Below, piece after piece: positions 51,154 to 59,700 of a stretch of 64,000 nt of DNA; position 1 is the first letter of the stretch, and the number at the start of each line of letters is the position of its first letter. The notes beneath the pieces were generated by a model. That model was not told where the DNA came from, ran no database searches, and saw nothing but the letters and a program-made list of their open reading frames with translations. A program made the position numbers and the translations under genes. The stretch comes from Paenibacillus sp. PL2-23 (GTDB lineage Bacteria > Bacillota > Bacilli > Paenibacillales > Paenibacillaceae). Location of the stretch: contig NZ_CP162129.1 of assembly GCF_040834005.1 (NCBI RefSeq), positions 571,501 to 635,500 on the forward strand, read 5' to 3'.

Positions 51154-51867
51154 ATGAGTGAGCCTAATCACGCAAGCAGCACCAACGCCGCAGACGGGGC
51201 AAAAGACGCAGCAACCGATACTACAACAGACGCAGCAACAGGCACAACAACCGACGCAATAGCAGACCCCACAACAGACACCACATCAGGGGCAGCAACA
51301 GACACAACAACCGACACAACAACAGACACAACAACAGACACAACAACAGACACAACAACAGACACAACAACAGACACAACAGGCGCAGCAACTGACACAA
51401 CAACAAACGTCACAACAGGCGCAGCGGCAAGTGCCAGAAATGAAGCGCTCGATCTATACATCGCTTTGTCTAGAGCTAGCCAATGGGTGAATGCCCATGC
51501 GGATCGCGATATTCGTGTAAAGGGCCTTAACCGTACTGAGTTCGGCGTACTGGAGCTGCTCTACCATAGAGGACCGCAGCCGCTGCAGCAGATTGGCGGG
51601 AAGGTGCTTATGAGCAGCGGCAACATCACGTATGTGGTCGACAAGCTTGAGAAGAAAAGCCTGGTGAAGCGACGCACCTCGAAGGAGGACCGTCGATTGA
51701 TCTATGCCGAGGTGACGGAGGAAGGCTGTCGATTCATAGAAGAGATCTTCCCGGCGCACACTACCGTTATCGAGCAAGCGACAGGGGGATTAACCGCCGA
51801 GGAGAAGCGGGTTGCCAGCGAGCTGCTGAAGAAGCTTGGCAAGTTCGCGCAGCAGGCCTATAAGTAG
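51154..51867 (+). CDS. MarR-family regulator (MhqR-like) with Thr/Asp repeat N-terminus
   Basis: 237 aa. Residues 95-237 are a MarR protein similar to B. subtilis MhqR (ALSRASQWVNAHADRDIRVKGLNRTEFGVLELLYHRGPQPLQQIGGKVLMSSGNITYVVDKLEKKSLV, then DRR wing). The first 93 residues are low-complexity Thr/Asp/Ala, with six perfect DTTT units from residue 50. The only good ribosome site (ATGGAGGTGAGAG) is before the ATG at 51154, so the tail is really translated. Followed by mhqO- and mhqD-like genes, so it should repress a quinone detoxification set. Confidence 0.86.
   Translation: MSEPNHASSTNAADGAKDAATDTTTDAATGTTTDAIADPTTDTTSGAATDTTTDTTTDTTTDTTTDTTTDTTTDTTGAATDTTTNVTTGAAASARNEALDLYIALSRASQWVNAHADRDIRVKGLNRTEFGVLELLYHRGPQPLQQIGGKVLMSSGNITYVVDKLEKKSLVKRRTSKEDRRLIYAEVTEEGCRFIEEIFPAHTTVIEQATGGLTAEEKRVASELLKKLGKFAQQAYK
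51301..51381 (+). repeat. In-frame 12-bp microsatellite in the MarR gene
   Basis: Six to seven copies of GACACAACAACA (Asp-Thr-Thr-Thr). The unit is a multiple of three, so gain or loss of copies changes protein length without a frameshift. A-rich, C-rich and low in G, unlike the surrounding coding DNA. Confidence 0.9.
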
Positions 51868-51958
51868 CGGCATTTAGCCGTGACTATGACTAGGCAGGCA
51901 GCCAAGCAAGCGGTGGGTTGTCGACGATTCACCATCCGAAGTCCTTCCGAAGAGTTGA

Positions 51959-52072
51959 ATCCTGCAAATCTGCAGGATTTCACCCTCGTGAGGGTTACGT
52001 GCAGGCCAGTTGCTGCAAATCTGCAGGATTTAGTCTCATCACGCATCGCAATCCCGCAGATTGGCAGGAAAT
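51959..52072. repeat. Cluster of TCCTGCA/TGCAGGA palindromic repeats
   Basis: Copy 1: ATCCTGCA-AATC-TGCAGGAT (51959-51978). Copy 2, right-hand part: CTGCAAATCTGCAGGATT (52013-52030). Copy 3, inverted and diverged (52049-52072). Half-copies may follow near 52130. The 352-base gap between the MarR and dioxygenase genes holds these and the operator at 52170; no gene is seen. Confidence 0.75.
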
Positions 52073-52169
52073 CATGTACAATCGCAGCAATTTCACCATT
52101 TGAGCAGCTAAGCCGGACAAATTGATGCACATTTGCAGCAATGAGAAGGCCAAGAAGACACAGGGCTTA

Positions 52170-52187
52170 TATCTTAATTTTAAGAAG
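52170..52187 (+). promoter_or_regulatory. Second MhqR-type operator, before the dioxygenase gene
   Basis: TATCTT-AATTTT-AAGAAG, containing the perfect TCTTAA-TT-TTAAGA dyad. Same spacing and core as the operator at 51097-51116. Confidence 0.7.
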
Positions 52188-52219
52188 CTTAATATTACAA
52201 ATTCACAAGGGAGAGATAG

Positions 52220-53179
52220 ATGATGACCACTCAACAACAAACAGCAGGTATTCACCATATAACAGCATTTGTGCGTCACCCCCAGGCTACATCGGATTTC
52301 TATGCAGGCATACTGGGACTTCGACTGGTGAAAAAAACGATTAACTTCGACGCGCCTGAGGTATACCATCTGTACTTCGGCGATCAAGCGGGAAGCCCAG
52401 GCACGATTATTACGTTCTTCCCATGGGAGGACTCGCGTAGAGGACGCATCGGCGGCGGACAGGTGGGCATAACCACCTATGTTGTGCCTGCAGGAGCGTA
52501 CGATTTCTGGAAAAGGCGCTTGGCGGCATTCGGTGTGGAAGCTCAAGAGACGGAGCGCTTCGGTGAGCGTTATCTGCAATTCGCGGACCCTGACGGTCTT
52601 CGCATTGAGATTGTGGAGCGGGAGGAGGGACCCAGTAGCCAATGGGCCTTCGGGGCGGTAACGGTCGACAAAGCGATCAAAGGCTTCGGCGGCGCCGTGC
52701 TCTTCAGCACCAAGCCCGACTCCACGGGCCGCCTGCTTGAGAATGTGATGGGTCTTGCAAAAGTCGGCGAAGACGTTGGATTTGTCCGCTATCGCTCCTT
52801 CGGCGACGTCGGCAATATCATTGACGTGAACGCAACCGCGATGCCTGCCGGACACGGTGGACATGGCACGGTGCATCATATCGCATGGCGCGCCCAGGAC
52901 GACGCGGAGCATGCGATGTGGAGAGAGCATGTATCGCAGCACGGCTACCAGCCAACGCCAATTGTAGACCGGCAATATTTCAACGCGCTATACTTCAGGG
53001 AAGAGGGCGGCATTCTGTTCGAGATTGCAACAGATCCACCAGGCTTCACACGCGATGAGGAGCTGGACCATCTGGGCGAAGAGCTGAAGCTGCCGGAGTG
53101 GTATGAGAAGCATCGCGGCGAAATCGAGAGATTGCTGACGCCGTTTGAAATTCGAGTGTTGGAGGGTGAGTGGAAATGA
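52220..53179 (+). CDS. mhqO: Ring-cleaving dioxygenase, glyoxalase/VOC family (MhqO-like)
   Basis: 319 aa with two VOC domains. The first begins IHHITAFVRHPQATSDFYAGILGLRLVKKT, the second FGGAVLFSTKPDSTGRLLENVMGLAKV; metal ligands are His in IHHIT, His in VHHIAWR and Glu in ILFEIATDPPGF. This is the MhqO/MhqE/MhqA family, which opens hydroquinone or catechol rings. AAGGGAGAGA precedes the ATG. It overlaps the hydrolase gene by ATGA and lies under the MhqR-type operator. Confidence 0.88.
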   Translation: MMTTQQQTAGIHHITAFVRHPQATSDFYAGILGLRLVKKTINFDAPEVYHLYFGDQAGSPGTIITFFPWEDSRRGRIGGGQVGITTYVVPAGAYDFWKRRLAAFGVEAQETERFGERYLQFADPDGLRIEIVEREEGPSSQWAFGAVTVDKAIKGFGGAVLFSTKPDSTGRLLENVMGLAKVGEDVGFVRYRSFGDVGNIIDVNATAMPAGHGGHGTVHHIAWRAQDDAEHAMWREHVSQHGYQPTPIVDRQYFNALYFREEGGILFEIATDPPGFTRDEELDHLGEELKLPEWYEKHRGEIERLLTPFEIRVLEGEWK

Positions 53180-53805
53180 CGACAGCAGCAATGCAGCATT
53201 TGTTCATTCAAGGGCAAGACGACACCGCGCCGGTACTGCTGCTCCTCCACGGAACGGGCGGAACGGAGAGGGATCTCCTCCCGCTCGCGGAGCTGCTATC
53301 GCCGGCATCGTCGGTGCTTAGCGTTCGGGGCAATGTGAGGGAAAATGGCATGCCTAGATTTTTTCGCAGGCTGGCAGAGGGTGTATTCGATATCGAGGAT
53401 CTGATCCTCCGGACGCAGGAGCTCGGCGACTTCCTGGACAGCGCAGCCGAGGAATACAGCTTCGACCGGCGGAATATTGTAGCCGTGGGCTATTCCAATG
53501 GCGCCAATATTGCAGCCAGCCTGTTGTTCCGAGCTCAGGGGGCGTTGAAGGGAGCTGTGCTTCATCATCCTATGGTGCCGCAGAGAGGTCTTGAGCTGCC
53601 TGATATGACGGGATTGCCAGTCTTCATTGGAGCAGGAGAGAACGACCCTATCTGCCCGCCAAGCGAGACGCGTGAGCTGGAGCAGCTTCTGGGCGGAGCA
53701 GGAGCGGCGGTGACGACGCATTGGGAGCGGTTCGGCCATCAACTGACGAGCACAGAAGCGCAGACTGCCGCAGCTTGGTTCAAGCATCAATTCGGGAAGG
53801 AGTGA
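53176..53805 (+). CDS. mhqD: Alpha/beta hydrolase (MhqD-like carboxylesterase)
   Basis: 209 aa. LLLHGTGGTERDLLPLAELL forms the oxyanion region; the triad is Ser in VGYSNGANIAASLL, Asp in GENDPICPPSET and His in FGHQLTS. Phospholipase/carboxylesterase family, as MhqD. ATG at 53176 overlaps the mhqO stop with GGAGGG at 9 bases. In B. subtilis mhqD is in the MhqR regulon for 2-methylhydroquinone and catechol stress, which matches this cluster. Confidence 0.87.
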   Translation: MTTAAMQHLFIQGQDDTAPVLLLLHGTGGTERDLLPLAELLSPASSVLSVRGNVRENGMPRFFRRLAEGVFDIEDLILRTQELGDFLDSAAEEYSFDRRNIVAVGYSNGANIAASLLFRAQGALKGAVLHHPMVPQRGLELPDMTGLPVFIGAGENDPICPPSETRELEQLLGGAGAAVTTHWERFGHQLTSTEAQTAAAWFKHQFGKE

Positions 53806-53811
53806 GGAAGC

Positions 53812-54423
53812 ATGCCCAGCATCGATTCCGACAGCCAAAGCGCTCAGGACAATTATAAGCTGCTTATTGGCAGCATCCTGCCTCGGCCGATTGCCTTCGT
53901 GACGACCTTGTCGGAGGACGGAGTGCTGAACGCCGCTCCATTCAGCTTTTTCAATATCGTATCGGCCGATCCCCCCATGGTGTCCATATCCGTGCAGCGC
54001 AAGAACGGTGAGCAGAAGGATACCGCCCGCCATGCGGGCAAGCGTAGGGAGTTCGTTGTGCATATCGCCGACGAGACGTATATTGAAGCAATTAATGAGA
54101 CAGCCGTTCCGGTGCCGTCCCATGTGAGCGAGGTTGAGCTCGCGGGTCTGACGCCTGTGCCAAGCGACAAGATCGCCGTTCCTGGCGTTGCGGAAGCCCG
54201 CATTCGATTGGAATGTGTGCTGGAGCAAAGTATTCCGCTAGGCGGCCGTGAGGGAGCGCCGTCCTGCGATTTGCTGCTGGGTCGCGTCGTGCGCTTCCAT
54301 GTGGACGATACGCTGTATGAGAATGGCCGTATCGATCCAGACGCTCTTCGTCCTATCAGCCGCCTCGCAGGCGATGACTATGCGAAGCTGGGGGAACGCT
54401 TCACGCTGGTGCGGCCGGTTTGA
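53812..54423 (+). CDS. Flavin reductase-like, FMN-binding split-barrel protein
   Basis: 203 aa. NYKLLIGSILPRPIAFVTTLSEDGVLNAAPFSFFNIVSADPPMVSISVQR is the typical flavin-reductase/DUF447-like entry, followed by FVVHIADE and a C-terminal LGRVVRFHVDD...PISRLAGDDYAKLG. GGAAGGAGTGAGG precedes the ATG. Third enzyme of the mhq-like operon, probably reducing quinones or supplying reduced flavin. Its exact substrate is open. Confidence 0.86.
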   Translation: MPSIDSDSQSAQDNYKLLIGSILPRPIAFVTTLSEDGVLNAAPFSFFNIVSADPPMVSISVQRKNGEQKDTARHAGKRREFVVHIADETYIEAINETAVPVPSHVSEVELAGLTPVPSDKIAVPGVAEARIRLECVLEQSIPLGGREGAPSCDLLLGRVVRFHVDDTLYENGRIDPDALRPISRLAGDDYAKLGERFTLVRPV

Positions 54424-54440
54424 GCTATAGCCATAACAAG

Positions 54441-54488
54441 AAGCAGCACGCGGCGCCACTGGTTGTGGAGCTGAGTGCTGCTTTTTTT
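54441..54488 (+). terminator. Terminator of the mhq-like operon
   Basis: AAGCAGCAC ... GTGCTGCTT followed by a run of T (54482-54488). Confidence 0.88.
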
Positions 54489-54624
54489 CAACGATCAAAT
54501 AGCCAAATCATATAAGAAACAAGCTCGATTTTTGATAAAACACAGGGGGTCCTTCTGCTACAATGAATAACAAGTATAGCCTATTGTAGAGCGGTATACC
54601 AAGAGAGAAGGAAGGGCTGGCGTG

Positions 54625-55587
54625 ATGAAGCGACCGAGGATTGTAGTTGTAGGCAGTCTGAACATGGATATTGTGGTCAAAGCAGCAAGATTCCCTGCCG
54701 CGGGTGAGACGATTGCGGGTGAAGAGATTCATTTTGTCCCGGGCGGCAAAGGGGCGAATCAAGCCGTGGCGCTGGGCCGTCTTGGCGCAGAGGTGACGAT
54801 GGTGGGTGCCGTGGGTGCCGATAGCTTCGGCGGGACGCTGCTAGCGTCATTGAACGCCAGCGGTGTAAGCTGCGAGCATGTGAAGAAGACGGAGAAGGCT
54901 CCGACTGGCACTGCCTCTATAACGCTGACGCCTGAGGAGAACAGCATCGTCATCGTTGCTGGAGCAAACGCGGAGCTTCGCGAGGAGGATATGGATCACA
55001 TAGAAGCGATTATCGCTGGGGCTGACGCGGTGCTGCTGCAGCTGGAAATTCCATTGGGGACGGTGGAGCGGGCGGCAGAGCTGGCTGAGAAGCATGGGAA
55101 GCTAGTGATTCTGAATCCGGCTCCGGCGCGTGCGCTGCCCCCTAGCCTGCTTGGCCGCATCCATTACATAACGCCGAATGGTACGGAGCTTGCGGTACTG
55201 ACGGGAGTCGATTCGGCAGGAGAGGGAGACGACAGCCCCCTGGAGGAAGCGGTGGACGCGCTGCTGGCGCAAGGGCCGTCCTGCGTTGTCACGACGCTGG
55301 GCGCGGAGGGCGCCGCTTGGAAGGCGAGAGGGGAGAAGCTTCGGCGCCAGCAAGCCCATCGCATGCAGGTGGTCGACACAACCGGGGCTGGAGACGCCTT
55401 TAACGCGGGTCTGGCTTATGGGCTGTGCGAAGGGCGCGAGGTGGGTGAGGCAGTGGCGTTAGCCGCCCAGACAGCGGCGCTCGCCGTCACCAAGTTCGGT
55501 GCGCAGGACGGCATGCCGACGATGGCGGAGGTGCTGAATTATTTTGGCCAGAATGCGGTCCCAAGCTCGGAGCACGATGCAGGTTAA
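54625..55587 (+). CDS. rbsK: Ribokinase
   Basis: A 320-aa PfkB-family sugar kinase phosphorylating ribose at O5. VVVGSLNMDIVVKAARFPAAGETI and the G-G-K motif VPGGKGANQAVALGRLGAEV are the first signature; DTTGAGDAFNAGLAYGL carries the catalytic Asp and anion hole. ATG at 54625, with a GTG three bases before it as an alternative; GAAGGAAGGG lies upstream. No rbsDACB transporter genes are adjacent, so it is an orphan, perhaps for nucleoside-derived ribose. Confidence 0.93.
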   Translation: MKRPRIVVVGSLNMDIVVKAARFPAAGETIAGEEIHFVPGGKGANQAVALGRLGAEVTMVGAVGADSFGGTLLASLNASGVSCEHVKKTEKAPTGTASITLTPEENSIVIVAGANAELREEDMDHIEAIIAGADAVLLQLEIPLGTVERAAELAEKHGKLVILNPAPARALPPSLLGRIHYITPNGTELAVLTGVDSAGEGDDSPLEEAVDALLAQGPSCVVTTLGAEGAAWKARGEKLRRQQAHRMQVVDTTGAGDAFNAGLAYGLCEGREVGEAVALAAQTAALAVTKFGAQDGMPTMAEVLNYFGQNAVPSSEHDAG

Positions 55588-55720
55588 ATAGCCATGCACG
55601 AGTCGGGCGCGCCCCCAGATTACGATCTGAAAGCATGACGCCGCTCCGCCTCCGATATACATAATCTGATGAGCATTTTTGGTCTCGTGTAACGACGATG
55701 GCTCGGAGGGTGGAGACGGA

Positions 55721-56629
55721 ATGAGGGTGGAATGTGCCATTATCGGTGGAGGTCCGGCGGGGCTGAATGCGGCGCTTGTGTTGGGCCGGGCGAGAAGAAG
55801 GGTCATTGTGTTCGACGACAATCAGCCGCGCAATGCGGTGACGAGGCATACGCATGGCTTTATAACCAGGGACGGCGTCAAGCCGGCAGAGCTGAGAAAT
55901 CTCGCCTGGCAGGATATTCGGAGGTATCCCTCCGTTCAAGCGTCTACGAAGCAAATGACTGGCGTGATGCCATTGCCAGGAGGCGGCTTCCGTCTGCAGA
56001 CGGGTGACGGTGCGGTGTACCAGGCGCGCAAGCTGCTGCTGGCTACGGGGCTCCGCGAGACGCTGCCGAACATACCTGGCATCCGGCAGTTTTACGGGCG
56101 AAGCCTGTACAATTGCCCGTACTGTGACGGCTACGAGCTGCGGGATCAGCCCCTGGTTGTCATCGCTGAAGGGAGCGGGGCATTCGCTCTGGCGAGGCTT
56201 GCCTATCAATGGAGCCGCGACCTGCTGCTATGCACGAATGGAGCGGCAGGCTCCTTGAACCAGGAAGAAATCCGACTGCTCCAGCGTAAAAAGGTTCAAA
56301 TTTCTTATGAGCGAATTAAGGAGCTCGCAGGCAAGGATGGAGCGCTCCGTTCTGTTCAATTCGAGAACGGCAAATCCATGAAGCGGGCAGGCGGCTTTGT
56401 GTCGACCTACTGGAGGCACGCTTCGCCGTTTGGCGACCAGCTCGGCTGCCGTATGAACGAAGCAGGCGGCATGGAGACGGATAGTCTCGGCCGAACGAGC
56501 GTATATGGCGTCTACGCCGCGGGCGACGCCTCCGGCATCGCGCCCGCTCAAGCCGTTATCGCAGCAGGAGAGGGGAGCCGCGCTGCGATCGGCATCAACA
56601 CGGATTTGCTGCGAGAGGATTTTGTATAG
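55721..56629 (+). CDS. FAD-dependent thioredoxin reductase-like oxidoreductase
   Basis: 302 aa. The FAD motif CAIIGGGPAGLNAALVLGRARRRVIVFD opens the protein, CPYCDGYE has the position and CxxC form of the TrxR redox pair (normally CATCDG), and YAAGDASGIAPAQAVIAAGEG binds the flavin end. The NADPH motif is unusual (VVIAEGSGAFALARL rather than GGGxxA), so it may not use NADPH in the standard way. GGAGGGTGGAGACGG precedes the ATG. Its partner substrate is unknown. Confidence 0.85.
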   Translation: MRVECAIIGGGPAGLNAALVLGRARRRVIVFDDNQPRNAVTRHTHGFITRDGVKPAELRNLAWQDIRRYPSVQASTKQMTGVMPLPGGGFRLQTGDGAVYQARKLLLATGLRETLPNIPGIRQFYGRSLYNCPYCDGYELRDQPLVVIAEGSGAFALARLAYQWSRDLLLCTNGAAGSLNQEEIRLLQRKKVQISYERIKELAGKDGALRSVQFENGKSMKRAGGFVSTYWRHASPFGDQLGCRMNEAGGMETDSLGRTSVYGVYAAGDASGIAPAQAVIAAGEGSRAAIGINTDLLREDFV

Positions 56630-56652
56630 GGAAGTATAGGGAATACCAAGAG

Positions 56653-56686
56653 AAAGCCGAACCATCGTAGGGATGGTCCGGCTTTT
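56653..56686. terminator. Shared terminator between the flavin reductase and xylanase genes
   Basis: AAAGCCGAACCATC-N4-GATGGTCCGGCTTTTT with one mismatch. T-rich on both sides, so it may end the convergent xylanase transcript too. Confidence 0.82.
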
Positions 56687-56708
56687 TGTCTCGTATTGCT
56701 GCAATTGG

Positions 56709-59700
56709 TTAATCTTGCAAGCCCCAGATCCGGTACAGAATAACAGCGGCTTCCGCTCTTGTCAGAGACTCATGCGGCGCAAGCTTGCCGTTCTTGCCGT
56801 TCACGATACCTGACTGCGACAGGCTTGCCGCGCTTGCCACGGCATAAGCGGAAAGGCTGGATACGTCGGCATAGCCCTCCAGTGAGCCGTCGCCCTCCAG
56901 CGTCTTGCCGGCTGCTGCAGCCGCGCGGGCTGTAAGCACCATCATGTCCTGACGGGAGAGAGACTGATCTGGCCGGAAGGTGCCATCCTCAAAGCCAGTG
57001 GCAATGCCGAGCTTCTGCGCAATGGCCAGCTCTTGGTGATAATACGCGCTCGCTTTGACATCTATGAAGGTTGCGGTATCGGCACCCGCGGACTGCAGCT
57101 CCAGCGCTCTGACCAGCAGGGCGATGAAATCGCCTCTCTTCATAGCCGCGGTAGGTGAGAAGGTATGCTCGGCCGTTCCTCTTATGACGTCGCGCGCAGC
57201 CATAGCGTCAATGGCTTGGTTCGCCCATGGCACGCCCGCCAAGTCATCGAAGGACGTCACAACGGAGGCAACTGCATAGGTGCTGAAGTGCGTCGTGTGG
57301 AAAATAACCGTTCCGCTTGCCGCGTCATATCGGCCGTTCGGAATCGAGCTAATATCGCCGTTGCCGGCGATGTACCAGACGACGATGGCATTCGGCTGAG
57401 CGAGCTCCCCTTCAGTCGGTACGTAAGGCACCGAAATGATGACGGGCGCCTCCGGATTGTTCCATTCCAGCTGTTCATTGCCGAGATAGACGTTCAGATC
57501 CAGAACGGGACGATCTCCAATCTGCTCGCGCGCAGCAGCGTTCATGCCCTCGGTTGAGGCCTTGGCCACGCGAATGGAGATAGGAGCGTTGGAGGCCTTA
57601 CCGGACAGCATGTTGCTCGGAATGTTCAACGTCGCATGCTCGGTTTTCATCTGGAGCGTGAAGTGTTGTTCGCCGTTCAAGCTCTGAGCCGGCAGCTCGA
57701 TTTCATATGCGAGCGCGTTCGCCTGCTTCGGCACCTCGATGGCAATTTGCTTCTTGCCGCCGTCCCTCCGAGCCGCAAGCTCCAGCGCTTTCTTCAGGCT
57801 GTCGCTGGAGATTTGGCCAATGACTCGGTTCCCCTCCACCTTCGCGACGGGCTTAATGACGGCGCCGCCGTCTGTTGCCTCCACGCCGGCTGGCGGGCTT
57901 GGGACCGTGACGATGGGGTGGGTTGGAGCAACGATTGAGTCTGTTGTAAGCTTCAGAACACCAAAAACAGATGTATCCTGGTAGCCTTGACCGGTCGTGT
58001 CATTCCAGCTTGCGGCGCTTTGTCGCGCACCGGCTTTGCCATCATTGATTTGTACGTCGAAGCCAAGTTCCACGTTATGGGCCGGCGTTACAGCCGTCAG
58101 CGGAATTTTCAATTCGACCGTATAGTTGCTGCCGATCACTTTGGTTGCCGATTCGAAGCCGTCTGCAATGCTTGGCGGATTGAAAGAGGCTTCGTTATCA
58201 TAGTTGACCCGATATTGTCCGTCGTCAGCTTGATAGGAGGTTGACTTCCCATTGTTTTGGTCCAGGAATACCTCCACGGAGTCCTGCTCCCATGCATTGG
58301 CGCTGGACTTATCCAGCTCAGCGTTGTTCACCTGGAACAGCACGTACAGATTATTTTCATCCCATAGGGCCTTCGCGCTGCCGCTAGCACCTTGCCAAGC
58401 CATCTGGAACTTATTGATTGGCATAGCCGCCGTCTCACTCCAGATGGAGTCGATGGTACCGTCAATAACAGGCGTTCCGTATTTGGCGGAGGACTGGTTG
58501 GCTTCAGTAGCCGTGGGCGGATTTTCCGCTATGAATGTATCCGGATCGATAACGCCGTAGTATGCCGGTTTGGCTTGCAGGTCTTTGTCGAACAGCAAAG
58601 GATTCTGAGAAGCTCGCCAGCTCGTCGCGTCATTCAAGCCCCAGAATGTTACGCGAGCGATATCATCCTTGTACTCTCGGTACAAATTCATTAGCTGTGC
58701 GTATAGGTAGCCTTGCTGCTTAGCCTGTTTCTCCGTAAGCACGGAATCGGTGCCAGCTGTGATGTCGATTTCCGTAATGCTGACTTCCACACCCAGATCA
58801 ATGAACCGCTTCAAGGACTCTTCCACGTTATCTGGCTTTGTGTTCAGATTGTAGTGCGCCTGCATGCCGATGCCGTCAATGAGCAGCTCGCCATTGTTCT
58901 CGGCAGCATATTTTTCATTGATTTCCTTCACCATATTGGCGATAGCCGTCGACTTGTTTTTATTGTCGTCATTGTAGTCATTGTAGTACAGCTTGATGTC
59001 CCAGCTATTCTCTTTAATAACTTCCTTGGCTATTCGGAACGATTGCTCGACGTAATCCTCGCCGAGAGCGGCCTTCCAGGGAGAGTTGCGCAGGGACGCT
59101 TTCCAATTGGCAGGATTAGGAGGGTTGTCATTCATCGCTTCGTTAACAACGTCCCATGAGATTACATCATCGCCGAAATGCTCCACAACCGTCGTGATGT
59201 GCTCGGTCAGGTTCGCCAGCGCTTCAGCCTCATCGAGAGGATTGCCTGCCGCGTCGGAGCTGAGCCATGTCGGCATCTGTTGATGCCAGACTAGCACGTG
59301 GCCATGCAGCAGAAGTCCCTGCTCCTTGATCTTGGCCACGAGAGCATCCTCTGCGGTGAAATCGAACTCTCTGGCTCCATTGTAAGCATAGTCCGGCTTC
59401 ATCGCATTTTCGGCCGTGACGACGTTGTGATGCTTCTTGAGGAGCTCCAGACGAAGGCCTTCAAATTCCGCATCGCCAACGGCCGTGCCGATTAGGAAGT
59501 CATCCTGGTATACGTCCTTGATTGGCGTTATGTTTTGAATCGGCTTCGGAGCCGCAACGGCGCCGAGATGGGTAATCGTGAAGTCATCCATGTAGAAGGT
59601 CACGGGAGAGCCGGCCGGATTACCTGGGTTCTGAGCTGTTTCCACATAGGCTTTCAATACCGATGGCGTAGTCGCCACCGTGTAGTCGCCCGACAGCTCC

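Noticed and set aside
51168..51461. Minus-strand Val/Ser repeat ORF opposite the MarR tail
   Set aside because: It is the antisense reading of the DTTT microsatellite; no start signal.
51995..52975. Long minus-strand ORF of 326 codons opposite mhqO
   Set aside because: Mirror frame of a well-supported gene plus translated palindromic repeats; no homology and no start signal.
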